A DNA stretch of 27,317 nucleotides from DTU015 sp012837895 (GCA_050952085.1 JBMNKH010000005.1:1-27317), one strand, 5' to 3'; numbered from the stretch's first letter, positions 1 to 6,163 are shown. Translations and numbers: made by a program. Notes: a model not told the origin generated them from the letters alone.

Positions 1-313
1 CTTGCGAGTCTTTGACAAAATTCGACCGTGAACTGTTTGAACTTCCAGTGTGACAGGACTTGGTTCTTGACCTGTAACGCCGTGGAATATATCGGCGCCA
101 AGCCGTTAAGAGCGTGCTTGGAACGTTGTCATGGCCGACCTCGTTACGGCATGTCTTGATGTGCGTGACTTGCTATTGCGGTTGACATGGCCTGTGCGTC
201 ATGCGGAAGCCGAGCTAGCAAGCCCCTTCTCGATAAGACGATTTATTGGATTTTACACGAATGGGCTTAACGGAGCACTTGTTTCTTGTGTTCATTCGTG
301 CAACTATAACATA
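1..313. other. Upstream region with no recognised gene
   Basis: I see no convincing gene here. One open frame (131-346, plus) exists, but it lacks a ribosome site, has no recognisable motif and runs into the conserved leader element of the next gene, so it is probably chance. A 19-nt block at 248-266 (GGATTTTACA-GAATG-GC) recurs at 24916-24934 upstream of the full-length desulfoferrodoxin gene, which suggests that this part belongs to the promoter region of the truncated copy. A possible -10 (TATAAC, about 306-311) lies just upstream of the 32-nt element. Confidence 0.4.
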
Positions 314-345
314 GAAAGATTATTAACTACGAATCAGTATCGATA
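314..345 (+). promoter_or_regulatory. Conserved Dfx leader element, copy 1
   Basis: This 32-nt segment is nearly repeated at 12941-12972 and 24995-25026, each time upstream of a desulforedoxin-domain gene. Shared bases run GAAAG-TTA-TAA-TA-GAATC-GTAT-GAT. The 3' part is a dyad, ATCA-GTAT-CGAT here. It resembles Fur/PerR-family boxes (TGAGAATCATTATCA type) only in part, so the regulator is inferred. Because the three genes are oxidative-stress iron proteins, a Fur or PerR operator is the simplest reading. Confidence 0.55.
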
Positions 346-390
346 GCCCTCTTCAAGGAACACCAAATGTATGACTGGAGGTAATCCCAA

Positions 391-636
391 ATGACAAACG
401 TTAATGAAGTCTACAAGTGTGATTTGTGCGGCAATATTGTCAGAGTAGTTCACGCTGGATTCGGGCAATTGGTGTGTTGTGGAGAACCTATGCAACTTGT
501 GACCGAAAGGACCTCAGTGAATGAGGGACTTGAAAAGCACGTACCTGTGCCTGAAGAAGAAACCGGCGTGTTAACGGTCCGGCTCCCCGCAGAAGTTCCG
601 AAAGTTTTTTCCGTTCTTCTCTGCGTTCCGGGGTAA
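391..636 (+). pseudogene. Truncated desulfoferrodoxin (desulforedoxin domain only)
   Basis: The first 63 or so residues match the full-length desulfoferrodoxin at 25077-25460 closely. They include the CxxC (YKCDLCGN) and CC (LVCCGEP) cysteines that bind the rubredoxin-like iron, and the start of the superoxide reductase domain (EKHVPV, with Glu, Lys and one His of the catalytic iron site). Similarity stops at nucleotide 579-580. The remaining 18 residues are unrelated, and the other catalytic His and Cys ligands are lost. At 581 a transposase fragment on the opposite strand begins, so an IS-linked event cut the gene. The start has a good GGAGG site 8-9 nt upstream. The desulforedoxin domain could still fold and be expressed; superoxide reductase activity is not expected. 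Confidence 0.8.
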
Positions 637-652
637 TTTTTCTCTTTGTCAT
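581..652 (-). pseudogene. Transposase 5' fragment (IS256-like, tentative)
   Basis: On the minus strand a strong GGAGG site (about 661-665) precedes an ATG at 652. The reading frame begins MTKRKITPER and is rich in Lys, Arg and Glu for 24 codons, up to 581, exactly where desulfoferrodoxin homology ends. Upstream of it lies the 46-bp IS-end repeat ending in TTGCACAAAAATCTAG on the plus strand, which looks like IS256-family termini. I infer the 5' end of a transposase gene whose body has been deleted. The family assignment is tentative because no catalytic residue is present. Confidence 0.45.
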
Positions 653-670
653 TACATAAACCTCCAAGTC

Positions 671-716
671 GGTGCTCCTATTCTACACCTTCTCAGAGGT
701 TTGCACAAAAATCTAG
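671..716. repeat. 46-bp IS-end repeat, copy 1
   Basis: The 46 bases from GGTGCTCC to AAAATCTAG are identical to 1777-1822, in the same orientation. Copy 1 adjoins the transposase 5' fragment, so the repeat is read as the left end of an insertion sequence, with its outer tip at the CTAG side. The flanks of the two copies differ on both sides. Confidence 0.75.
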
Positions 717-739
717 GATAGTCTCTCATTTTATTCATA

Positions 740-1681
740 TTAGAGATATAGCGCATCAGACAAAGCATGTACAAATATCCAGGGGAAAAGTGTTCCAGTT
801 TTTTGATACCCATATGCCAGCAAAAGACCAAAAAGAAATATATCTGCCATACTTGACAAAGAGAACAATAAATTACCACTATAAATTCGGAAAAAATAAT
901 CCGGGAAATGCATTAGACTAAAGGCGATAGTACCTACTACTAATGCAATAGGAACTTTTCTGAAAATGCTGCTAACAGAGCGGAATATAATTCCCCTGTG
1001 AAAAAATTCCTCGCATAATGCGGGGTAAAGAAGGCTATAAACAAAACCCCAGATTTTTTTAATGGTAATATCACTAGAGAAAAACATAACTAAATATATA
1101 CTGAGTATAGGCCAGCTTGCTCTTGCGTATCTTAGTGAAAAAAAGCCTTTAAACTGATAACCCAGCAGCTTAAATAAGATAAATGGTATAAGTACATAAA
1201 ACAGGTTACCAAGTATTATATTCCTAATTTGTTCCGGCAGCACGAAGCTTGCAATATCTGAAATGGATTGAGAGAGTCTTCCTATAATGAATATCAGATG
1301 GTTGTATCCTGGTAATAAAGAAAGTACGGGAGCCCCGGAAAGAATGTTTTTTCTTTGAAGATTGTCTATAATCGTTGTAAAAAGAAACAAAAAATAAACT
1401 GTAGAAGTAATTAATCCTTTTTTTGCTACCCTCGTATCAATTTGAAAAGATTGCTTATTCTCGTCGGTACTATTTGAGGCTAGGTTGATTGTATACATTC
1501 CCGCAACATACATTACAACACCCATAATACCGCTGCGAAATGCTGTGAAATAGGATGCGCCGTAAGCCAAATTGCTGATGGCTTTGAGCAGTATATATGC
1601 AGCAAGTATGCCTGCAAAAAGTGAGTTAGAAAATAGTTCATCACAAAAGATTTTGCTTTTTTGCTTAGGGCATGAAATCAT
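740..1681 (-). CDS. CPBP family intramembrane metalloprotease
   Basis: This 313-residue, very hydrophobic protein has about eight predicted membrane segments. It carries the three CPBP (Abi/Rce1-like) motifs in its C-terminal third: CEEFFHR (Glu224, Glu225, Arg229), FSLMH (His258) and HALSD (His305, Asp309). Members cleave prenylated, bacteriocin or peptide substrates, or process membrane-bound partners; the substrate here is unknown. The ATG at 1681 follows GGGAG at a normal distance. The gene is AT-rich, like the neighbouring island genes, and lies between two copies of an IS end. A good promoter (1705-1732) lies upstream, overlapped by a palindrome also found at the lipoprotein-S41 operon, so the two units may be co-regulated. 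Confidence 0.85.
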   Translation of the reverse strand: MISCPKQKSKIFCDELFSNSLFAGILAAYILLKAISNLAYGASYFTAFRSGIMGVVMYVAGMYTINLASNSTDENKQSFQIDTRVAKKGLITSTVYFLFLFTTIIDNLQRKNILSGAPVLSLLPGYNHLIFIIGRLSQSISDIASFVLPEQIRNIILGNLFYVLIPFILFKLLGYQFKGFFSLRYARASWPILSIYLVMFFSSDITIKKIWGFVYSLLYPALCEEFFHRGIIFRSVSSIFRKVPIALVVGTIAFSLMHFPDYFFRIYSGNLLFSLSSMADIFLFGLLLAYGYQKTGTLFPWIFVHALSDALYL

Positions 1682-1704
1682 AAGCTCTCCCTTCCTAAAG
1701 ATTA

Positions 1705-1732
1705 ATTATATCAGATTACAGGCATATGTAAA
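1705..1732 (-). promoter_or_regulatory. Promoter of the CPBP gene
   Basis: On the minus strand TTTACA (1732-1727) and TATAAT (1710-1705) are separated by 16 bases, about 24 nt upstream of the CPBP start codon. The -35 box overlaps the palindrome AAGTATACTT (1731-1740). Confidence 0.6.
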
Positions 1733-1740
1733 GTATACTT
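1731..1740. promoter_or_regulatory. Candidate operator AAGTATACTT
   Basis: A perfect 10-bp palindrome overlaps the -35 box of the CPBP promoter. Related sites are AAGCACACTT at 1766-1775 (imperfect, 35 bp away) and AAGCATGCTT at 2493-2502 and 2536-2545. All lie in the two intergenic regions beside the small XRE regulator, the likely binder (inference). Confidence 0.5.
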
Positions 1741-1765
1741 AACAAAAGTATTTTATTTCAATGGA

Positions 1766-1775
1766 AAGCACACTT
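1766..1775. promoter_or_regulatory. Degenerate candidate operator AAGCACACTT
   Basis: This is an imperfect match to the palindrome AAGYATRCTT, preceded by AATGGA as at 2487-2492. It lies in the intergenic region between the divergent CPBP and xre genes and directly abuts the second IS-end copy. Confidence 0.3.
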
Positions 1776-1776
1776 T

Positions 1777-1822
1777 GGTGCTCCTATTCTACACCTTCTC
1801 AGAGGTTTGCACAAAAATCTAG
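1777..1822. repeat. 46-bp IS-end repeat, copy 2
   Basis: Identical over 46 bases to 671-716 and in the same orientation. Here no transposase start follows on the inner side, so it is a solo remnant. It lies 31 nt upstream of the XRE gene, and its AT-rich tip may now supply promoter sequence. Confidence 0.75.
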
Positions 1823-1852
1823 AATTTAATATATGGATAGGAGTCGATAGAT

Positions 1853-2059
1853 TTGAAAAACAGGTTGGAGGAAATAAGAAAATCCAGGGGCGTAACGCAA
1901 GAAAAATTGGCGGCGGCACTTCGTGTTTCTCGCCAGACCATCGGATCCCTTGAAAACGGACGATACAACCCATCGATCATCTTGGCATTTAAAGTAGCCC
2001 GATATTTTAACTTATCTATTGAGGATATTTTTATCTATGAGGAGGAACAAGAGCTGTGA
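1853..2059 (+). CDS. Small XRE-family transcriptional regulator
   Basis: This 68-residue protein is almost entirely a Cro/C1-type helix-turn-helix: TQEKLAAALRVSRQTIGSLENG covers the two helices, followed by YNPSIILAFKVARYFNLSIEDIF. The start is TTG at 1853 with an AGGAG site at about 1836-1840. It overlaps the next gene by 4 nt (GTGA), so the two are translationally coupled. Single-domain XRE proteins paired with a DUF2178-like membrane protein are common in Firmicutes and often regulate their own operon. The palindromes AAGYATRCTT on both sides of this gene pair are candidate targets. Confidence 0.88.
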   Translation: MKNRLEEIRKSRGVTQEKLAAALRVSRQTIGSLENGRYNPSIILAFKVARYFNLSIEDIFIYEEEQEL

Positions 2060-2454
2060 AAAAACGTATTGGAATCTATGTTTTACTTTTGTTGACAGGC
2101 ATGATCCTGTTGCTGGTAGGGTTGTATGCAGGCAAACCTTTGCTGTCCGCGATTCTGGTCGCAACAGGAATAATTGTTCTTGGGCTTGCCGCGACGAAGG
2201 CTGCGCCACTGCTTGCCAGGAAAGAAGTAGACAAGGAAGGCGACAAAATTGAATGGCACGATGAACGCAATATTGTGATACGGGAAAAGGCGGCCTGGTA
2301 TGCGGGCATAATCTTAATAGCAGCCATGAGTGTCAGCTCGTTTGTTCTGGTAATGGCTAATCAACTTGCAGGTGCATGCGTAATAGCGGGTTTACTGCTA
2401 TTGTATTCGTTAAGCATTATAGTTTTATCAGCCTGTTTCGGTAAAAAACAATAG
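2056..2454 (+). CDS. DUF2178-like membrane protein, partner of XRE
   Basis: The protein has 132 residues with four predicted membrane helices: two at about 5-45 and two at about 80-125. They are separated by a charged loop with HDERNIVIREKAAWYA, the DER...REKA pattern typical of DUF2178-type proteins encoded next to small XRE regulators. The GTG start overlaps the xre stop. Function is unknown. A role as membrane sensor or anti-regulator for the XRE protein is plausible from the pairing only. Confidence 0.7.
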   Translation: MKKRIGIYVLLLLTGMILLLVGLYAGKPLLSAILVATGIIVLGLAATKAAPLLARKEVDKEGDKIEWHDERNIVIREKAAWYAGIILIAAMSVSSFVLVMANQLAGACVIAGLLLLYSLSIIVLSACFGKKQ

Positions 2455-2492
2455 TTTTAAGCTGTTTCTCATATAATGAGAAAAATAATGGA

Positions 2493-2502
2493 AAGCATGC
2501 TT
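2493..2502. promoter_or_regulatory. Candidate operator AAGCATGCTT, site 1
   Basis: A perfect palindrome whose last two bases are the first two of a TTGACA -35 box (2501-2506). The geometry is the same as at the CPBP promoter (AAGTATAC then TTTACA). Confidence 0.55.
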
Positions 2503-2529
2503 GACATTCGACTGCAAATAGTATTCAAT
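2501..2529 (+). promoter_or_regulatory. Promoter of the lipoprotein-S41 operon
   Basis: TTGACA at 2501-2506 is followed after 17 bases by TTCAAT (2524-2529), a weak -10; TATTCA at 2522-2527 with a 15-base spacer is the alternative. Palindromes AAGCATGCTT lie at the -35 and just downstream of the -10, so repression by occlusion is likely. Confidence 0.45.
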
Positions 2530-2535
2530 GATGTG

Positions 2536-2545
2536 AAGCATGCTT
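2536..2545. promoter_or_regulatory. Candidate operator AAGCATGCTT, site 2
   Basis: An exact second copy of the palindrome, 43 bp (about four helical turns) downstream of site 1, near the expected transcription start of the lipoprotein operon. Confidence 0.55.
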
Positions 2546-2570
2546 TACATAATATATTGGAGGGAGACCC

Positions 2571-3014
2571 ATGAAGAAAATTAGACTGTTTGTTTTTCTG
2601 ATGCTCTTAATTAATCTACTTTCAGGATGTGGATTACTTTCGGATTTTAACAATGAGGAGCTTTTAGGAGAGAAAGGAACGCAGAATGTTGAGGTGCAGC
2701 CAACGCAAGCTCCGGATTATCAAGCGTTATCAAGTTCAGGTAAAACGTCATCAGATAAAATCGAGTCCAGCGAACCAGATGATACATACAAAACTGATAC
2801 AGGTGCCTTTCAGGGACAGATAGATAGCAACTTCATCGAAATAGCCATTTCAGGTGTCCCAAAAGAAAAAGCAATTAAGGTATTTATGTTGTCTGATGAT
2901 ATCAAGAAAGAATTCGACGGTATGGAACTTAGTATCGGCGAAGTTATTAAGTTTCAGTACTTTAACAACGAAAGCGAGCAGAACGTGATTGTGAAAGTCG
3001 AAAAAATGGAATAG
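2571..3014 (+). CDS. Lipoprotein of unknown function
   Basis: The 147-residue protein starts with a classical lipoprotein signal: positively charged MKKIR, a hydrophobic stretch and the lipobox LLSGC with Cys20. After this comes a low-complexity Ser/Thr/Gln-rich linker (about 40-80) and a small C-terminal domain of about 65 residues (IDSNFIEIAISG...VIVKVEK) that looks beta-rich. I recognise no family. GGAGGG precedes the ATG by 7 nt. It is first in a tight operon with a small membrane protein and an S41 protease, which suggests a cell-surface role linked to that protease. Confidence 0.75.
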   Translation: MKKIRLFVFLMLLINLLSGCGLLSDFNNEELLGEKGTQNVEVQPTQAPDYQALSSSGKTSSDKIESSEPDDTYKTDTGAFQGQIDSNFIEIAISGVPKEKAIKVFMLSDDIKKEFDGMELSIGEVIKFQYFNNESEQNVIVKVEKME

Positions 3015-3029
3015 GTTGGAGGTAAGAAT

Positions 3030-3230
3030 ATGTCTAATAAAAAGTCCGTAAAAACGCTATTACCCGGGCTAAGTATTGTATTCGGCTCAGGAGTTGGGAT
3101 GATGGCTTCGATGCTGTACAGCTTCCATATTGCGATGGGTATGATCGGCGGCGCGGCTGTTGGTTTGTTGTTTGGCCTTATTGCGTCAATGCTGTTCGGT
3201 ATGAGAAGCGGCGCAAAAGGCAGAGGATGA
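3030..3230 (+). CDS. Small glycine-rich membrane protein
   Basis: The 66-residue protein has two predicted membrane helices (about 10-30 and 35-60) rich in Gly and Ala, including GMIGGAAVGLLFGLIAS, a glycine-zipper-like pattern. It ends in a basic tail (RSGAKGRG). A GGAGG site lies 8 nt before the ATG. Its stop overlaps the ATG of the S41 protease gene (ATGA), so it is coupled with that gene. No known family recognised. Confidence 0.7.
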   Translation: MSNKKSVKTLLPGLSIVFGSGVGMMASMLYSFHIAMGMIGGAAVGLLFGLIASMLFGMRSGAKGRG

Positions 3231-4555
3231 GTATGAAAAAGAGATGGATCAAGCATATAAAGATTATTCTTTGCGTTTTTGTAATATGCACTATTGCATT
3301 ATATGGAGCATGGCGGATATGGCTTGATCCTTATCGGGGGACGGTAGGCGCTTTTGAGCAATCCGAAAAGCTAGATACCATCCTTACCGGGATGCAAGCT
3401 GCGGAGGATTTGGAGTTTATCGTCAGTCACCTGCAGGAGCGTCACCCGGCTTGTATATCCGACCTGCCTGCGGCGGTTCGGAAGGCATATGAGCGGGAGT
3501 ATGCAGAGCTTTTCGAATCGACAGAGGTCACGGTACTGTCGCTGTGGCAAAGCGCTTCTCGGGTTCTTGCATGCCTTGGCGATGCCCATACCACAGTAAG
3601 GGCGTACTATAAGGATTCAAAGTTTCTACCTTTATTATTTTCATGGAAAGGGCAGCGCTTGATTTGCTCAGGCGGCGAATATGACAATTATGTTGTTAAT
3701 AAGATAGGTGACGTTGCGGTTGCCCAGCTTTACGAACGATTCCAGGAGCAGTTTTCTTATGAACTTGATGCCTGGGCTCGTCATGCCTTTGCCTCACGCA
3801 TCAATCGCAGCGATTACCTGGCTTTTGTTGGCATAGATATCGGGCGGGAAGTCGAAATTTCTCTGAAGCGGCAAGATGACGGAAGCCTCGTCAACAAAGC
3901 CTTTGCGCTGCAGGAGAATGAGATAGCTATGCCGGTTGAAACGGAGACCTTCTACGACTATTCGGTAGATGGGGCATCCGGCATCGGTATTTTTACGCTT
4001 CGTCAATGCATCTATGATAAAACCTATAAGACTGCGTTAAAAGATTTCTTTATATCTGTGCAAGATGAGGGAGTCCACAGTGTTATCGTGGACTTGCGAG
4101 GCAATCCAGGCGGAAATTCACTGGTCGCTAACGAGTTTCTTCGTTACCTTCCAGTGGAGAGCTATCAGGTCGGAAGCTCTGCAGTTCGCTTTGGCCCGGT
4201 TATATGGGAAAACCAGCCCGGGCGACAGAAAAACCAGCAAGCGGAGTATGTGTTTTCAGGAGATGTATATGTGCTGACTAGTACAGACAGCTTTAGCGCA
4301 GCTATGGAGTTTGCGACGTTGCTTTCAGATAACGGGCTATGTACGGTGGTTGGAGAGATTCCTGGCAATATGCCATCTTCATATGGTGATGTTCTGTATT
4401 TTCAGACGCCGAATGCATTGCTTGCCTTCACCGTGTCCTATAAATATTTTATGCGACCTGATGAATCTAAGTCTAATTTGCCGCTTCTTCCGGATGTACA
4501 GATTTCCGCTAATGACGCTTTGGAAGAAGCGTTGCGGCTGATTCACAATGATTGA
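3227..4555 (+). CDS. Membrane-anchored S41-type peptidase
   Basis: The 442-residue protein has an N-terminal signal anchor (about 11-30) and an extracytoplasmic part. The S41 core is in the C-terminal half: VIVDLRGNPGGN (about 285-297) and the nucleophile segment TSTDSFSAAMEF, with the candidate Ser near 355. The GEIPGNMPSSYGD loop follows; it lacks the CtpA-type lysine and matches the S41 subgroup that ends in GxPxxYGD. I see no PDZ domain. Such enzymes degrade or trim extracytoplasmic peptides. ATG at 3227 overlaps the preceding stop; ATG at 3233 is an alternative. The gene ends at the island's right edge: helicase-like sequence on the other strand begins within about 15 nt of the stop. Confidence 0.85.
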   Translation: MSMKKRWIKHIKIILCVFVICTIALYGAWRIWLDPYRGTVGAFEQSEKLDTILTGMQAAEDLEFIVSHLQERHPACISDLPAAVRKAYEREYAELFESTEVTVLSLWQSASRVLACLGDAHTTVRAYYKDSKFLPLLFSWKGQRLICSGGEYDNYVVNKIGDVAVAQLYERFQEQFSYELDAWARHAFASRINRSDYLAFVGIDIGREVEISLKRQDDGSLVNKAFALQENEIAMPVETETFYDYSVDGASGIGIFTLRQCIYDKTYKTALKDFFISVQDEGVHSVIVDLRGNPGGNSLVANEFLRYLPVESYQVGSSAVRFGPVIWENQPGRQKNQQAEYVFSGDVYVLTSTDSFSAAMEFATLLSDNGLCTVVGEIPGNMPSSYGDVLYFQTPNALLAFTVSYKYFMRPDESKSNLPLLPDVQISANDALEEALRLIHND

Positions 4556-4559
4556 AACA

Positions 4560-4812
4560 AATACAGGGGGATCAACCGAGACTACTGTTACTCGATAGCT
4601 GTGATCGCCTACCTTCAGTTGAGCGGGCGTGTCGTCAGGCACCGCCAGTTCAAAAGCCAGGTCGAAGACGTACAGAAACCTACCTGCGGCGAAACCGACT
4701 TTTCTGCCGTTCTGAAGGGGTACCTGCCCCTTCCTCCGCCGCCTTCCTTGATTGCTTCTATTTCATCAGAGAGGGCTTGTATCATCTCGTGCGTGATCGA
4801 CTCGTAGGTCAC
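4560..4812 (-). pseudogene. N-terminal fragment of an AAA/DNA2-NAM7-type helicase-like gene
   Basis: On the minus strand a GTG at 4812 follows a GGAGGG site. The frame begins TYESITHEMIQALSDEIEAI. A frameshift falls near 4720-4725, after which another frame continues with QVPLQNGRKVGFAAGRFLYV and then AVPDDTPAQLKVGDHSYRV. This order (start, Arg/Gly-rich turn, a beta-strand region with PxDTPAxLxVG) resembles from memory the N-terminus of large AAA-domain (DNA2/NAM7-like) helicases. No Walker motifs remain, because the gene is cut at about 4560 where the AT-rich island begins. The family call is moderate; that it is a broken gene is clearer. Confidence 0.5.
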
Positions 4813-4884
4813 GTCGTTTCCCTCCTGTCAATGGTATCTTCTTGTCGTTACTCCGGTGCGGTTGTTCGAGTCACTTGTCGGGCT

Positions 4885-5288
4885 ATGGGTAATTCGCATC
4901 CGATGCCTGGATATCCAGACGGCCTCTGGTTTTTCACACCCGAGTACAACCACTACTTCCCGGGCGTCCTCAAGAACCTCATCGACTGGCTGTCCCTTCC
5001 GGTCGGCAAGGAGCCTCCTGTTATCGCCAGAAACCTTGCGCCATAAGTGGGACTACCATTGGTATGCATGCCACGGCCTGTGCCCAGGACCACCTGGTTA
5101 CCCTCCTGAGCTACCTGGATGCAGATGTTATGAACAAACCGCGTCTAACCATCCCTTACATACAGGAACAGGTCGACAGTGAGGGCAGGGTGACCCTCAG
5201 TAAGAGTCGCAAGTACCTTGAGAGACAGGCAGACGCTTTTCTGAAGTTCGTTCAAAAGCGTATAGAATGCGCATCCTGCGGCAAGTAA
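4885..5288 (+). pseudogene. NADPH-dependent FMN reductase remnant
   Basis: Two frames together give the C-terminal two thirds of an NADPH-dependent FMN reductase (flavodoxin-like fold). The first, about 4885-5043, has DGLWFFTPEYNHYFPGVLKN and IDWLS. The second, about 5043-5288, has GTTIGMHATACAQDHL, LDADVMNKPRLTIPYIQEQV and a C-terminal amphipathic segment ending SCGK. A frame change and a small deletion lie near 5030-5045. The N-terminal half, with the phosphate-binding GSxRxxS loop, is missing. No start with a ribosome site is visible, so it is a pseudogene. Confidence 0.75.
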
Positions 5289-5385
5289 GCGTAAGGTGCC
5301 GTGGATCACTCAGGCGAGGTCCCGAAGGGATATGACGTAACCGACCTCCGGCCTTGGGAGATGATGGTGTTTCAGGGGGATCATG

Positions 5386-6012
5386 TGGTCAATCCGCTGC
5401 CAGGCGGAGAGCGGTTTTGGTTTGCCCGATGACGAACTGATCAATTCCTGACCAGATTCTCGCGGCAACCGGTCAACTTCGGACCGTGTCCTGAGCCCAA
5501 TTGGACTATTCGAGGCCATCTCCGGTTTGCCGGGGGTCGGGTTGGTCGATCTGTAACCAGGTTTGAGTCGGAAGCGGTTGGTTTCAGACCACCTATTGAG
5601 TCGAACTGGACAATCCCAGACCAGCTCCCAACTACCGAGGAGCGGATTGGTCAATTTGGGACCAGCTTTGAGCCGGAAGTGGTTGGTTTCAGACCACCTG
5701 TTGAGTCGAACTGGACAATCCCAGACCAGCTCTCAACTATCGAGGGCTGGATTGGTCAATTTGGGACCAGGTTTACAGTGGAAGTGGTCAATCTCAAACC
5801 AGGCCAGATTCGGAATTGGATAATCTGAGACCAGTCTGAGCCTCTGGGAAAGGGAAACTGATTAACTAGGGACCAGGTGCCGGCGCGAAGTGGTAAATGT
5901 GTGACCAGTTCAGGCTCTGAACTGGTCAAATCGGAACCACTATGAGCCTCCATGCAGACGGGATGGTAAGTTTTTGACCAGTTGGGCGGAATAGGTGGCC
6001 AAATTCGAAGCA
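5386..6012. repeat. Helically phased array of about 18 imperfect palindromes
   Basis: A 17-bp motif, consensus TGGTC-AATNTNN-GACCA (5-bp inverted arms, 7-bp centre), occurs with centres at 5394, 5446, 5478, 5510, 5551, 5583, 5615, 5656, 5688, 5720, 5761, 5793, 5825, 5867, 5899, 5931, 5972 and 6004. Spacings are 52, then 32, 32, 41 repeating (once 42), i.e. 5, 3, 3 and 4 helical turns at about 10.5 bp. The last and a few other units are degenerate. No protein gene fits; the open frames here are repeat translations. It could be a multi-site protein-binding platform or decayed ends of an IS21-type element, whose termini carry multiple transposase sites. No istA or istB is visible. Confidence 0.8.
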
Positions 6013-6028
6013 GATTCACTGCCCATGC

Positions 6029-6163
6029 AAAACCTGTAGTAATGGCGCACGTGGTGTACCATCCTGGCTTCAAGACATGGACGATTGGTCCAACCGGTGT
6101 ACCATGTTCGGCGGTCCCCCACAGAAAACCTGGAGCAAGGGTGCACGTGGTGCACCCTTGCAT
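6029..6163. repeat. Second repeat class with a perfect 11-bp-arm palindrome
   Basis: Two imperfect 35-40-bp direct repeats start at AAAACCTG (6029 and 6125, 96 bp apart), each leading to GCACGTGGTG-ACC. The second contains a perfect inverted repeat at 6136-6160: arms CAAGGGTGCAC and GTGCACCCTTG around GTG. A shorter copy of GGTGTACCAT sits between them at 6096-6105. This block directly follows the phased array and precedes the HIT gene. Confidence 0.65.

Noticed and set aside
131..346. 71-residue plus-strand ORF before the first Dfx
   Set aside because: No ribosome site, no motif, and it overlaps the conserved leader element that is non-coding at the two other loci.
4552..5046. Single 164-residue ORF
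   Set aside because: Only its last 53 residues make sense (FMN reductase remnant); the first part is antisense to the helicase-like fragment.
5563..5823. Repeat-containing ORF in the palindrome array
   Set aside because: It exists because the 105-bp period is divisible by three; there is no ribosome site and the frame breaks outside the duplicated block.
5386..6012. CRISPR array
   Set aside because: Repeats are short, diverged palindromes with spacers of 15 or 24-25 bp that are themselves partly repeated; no cas genes are present.
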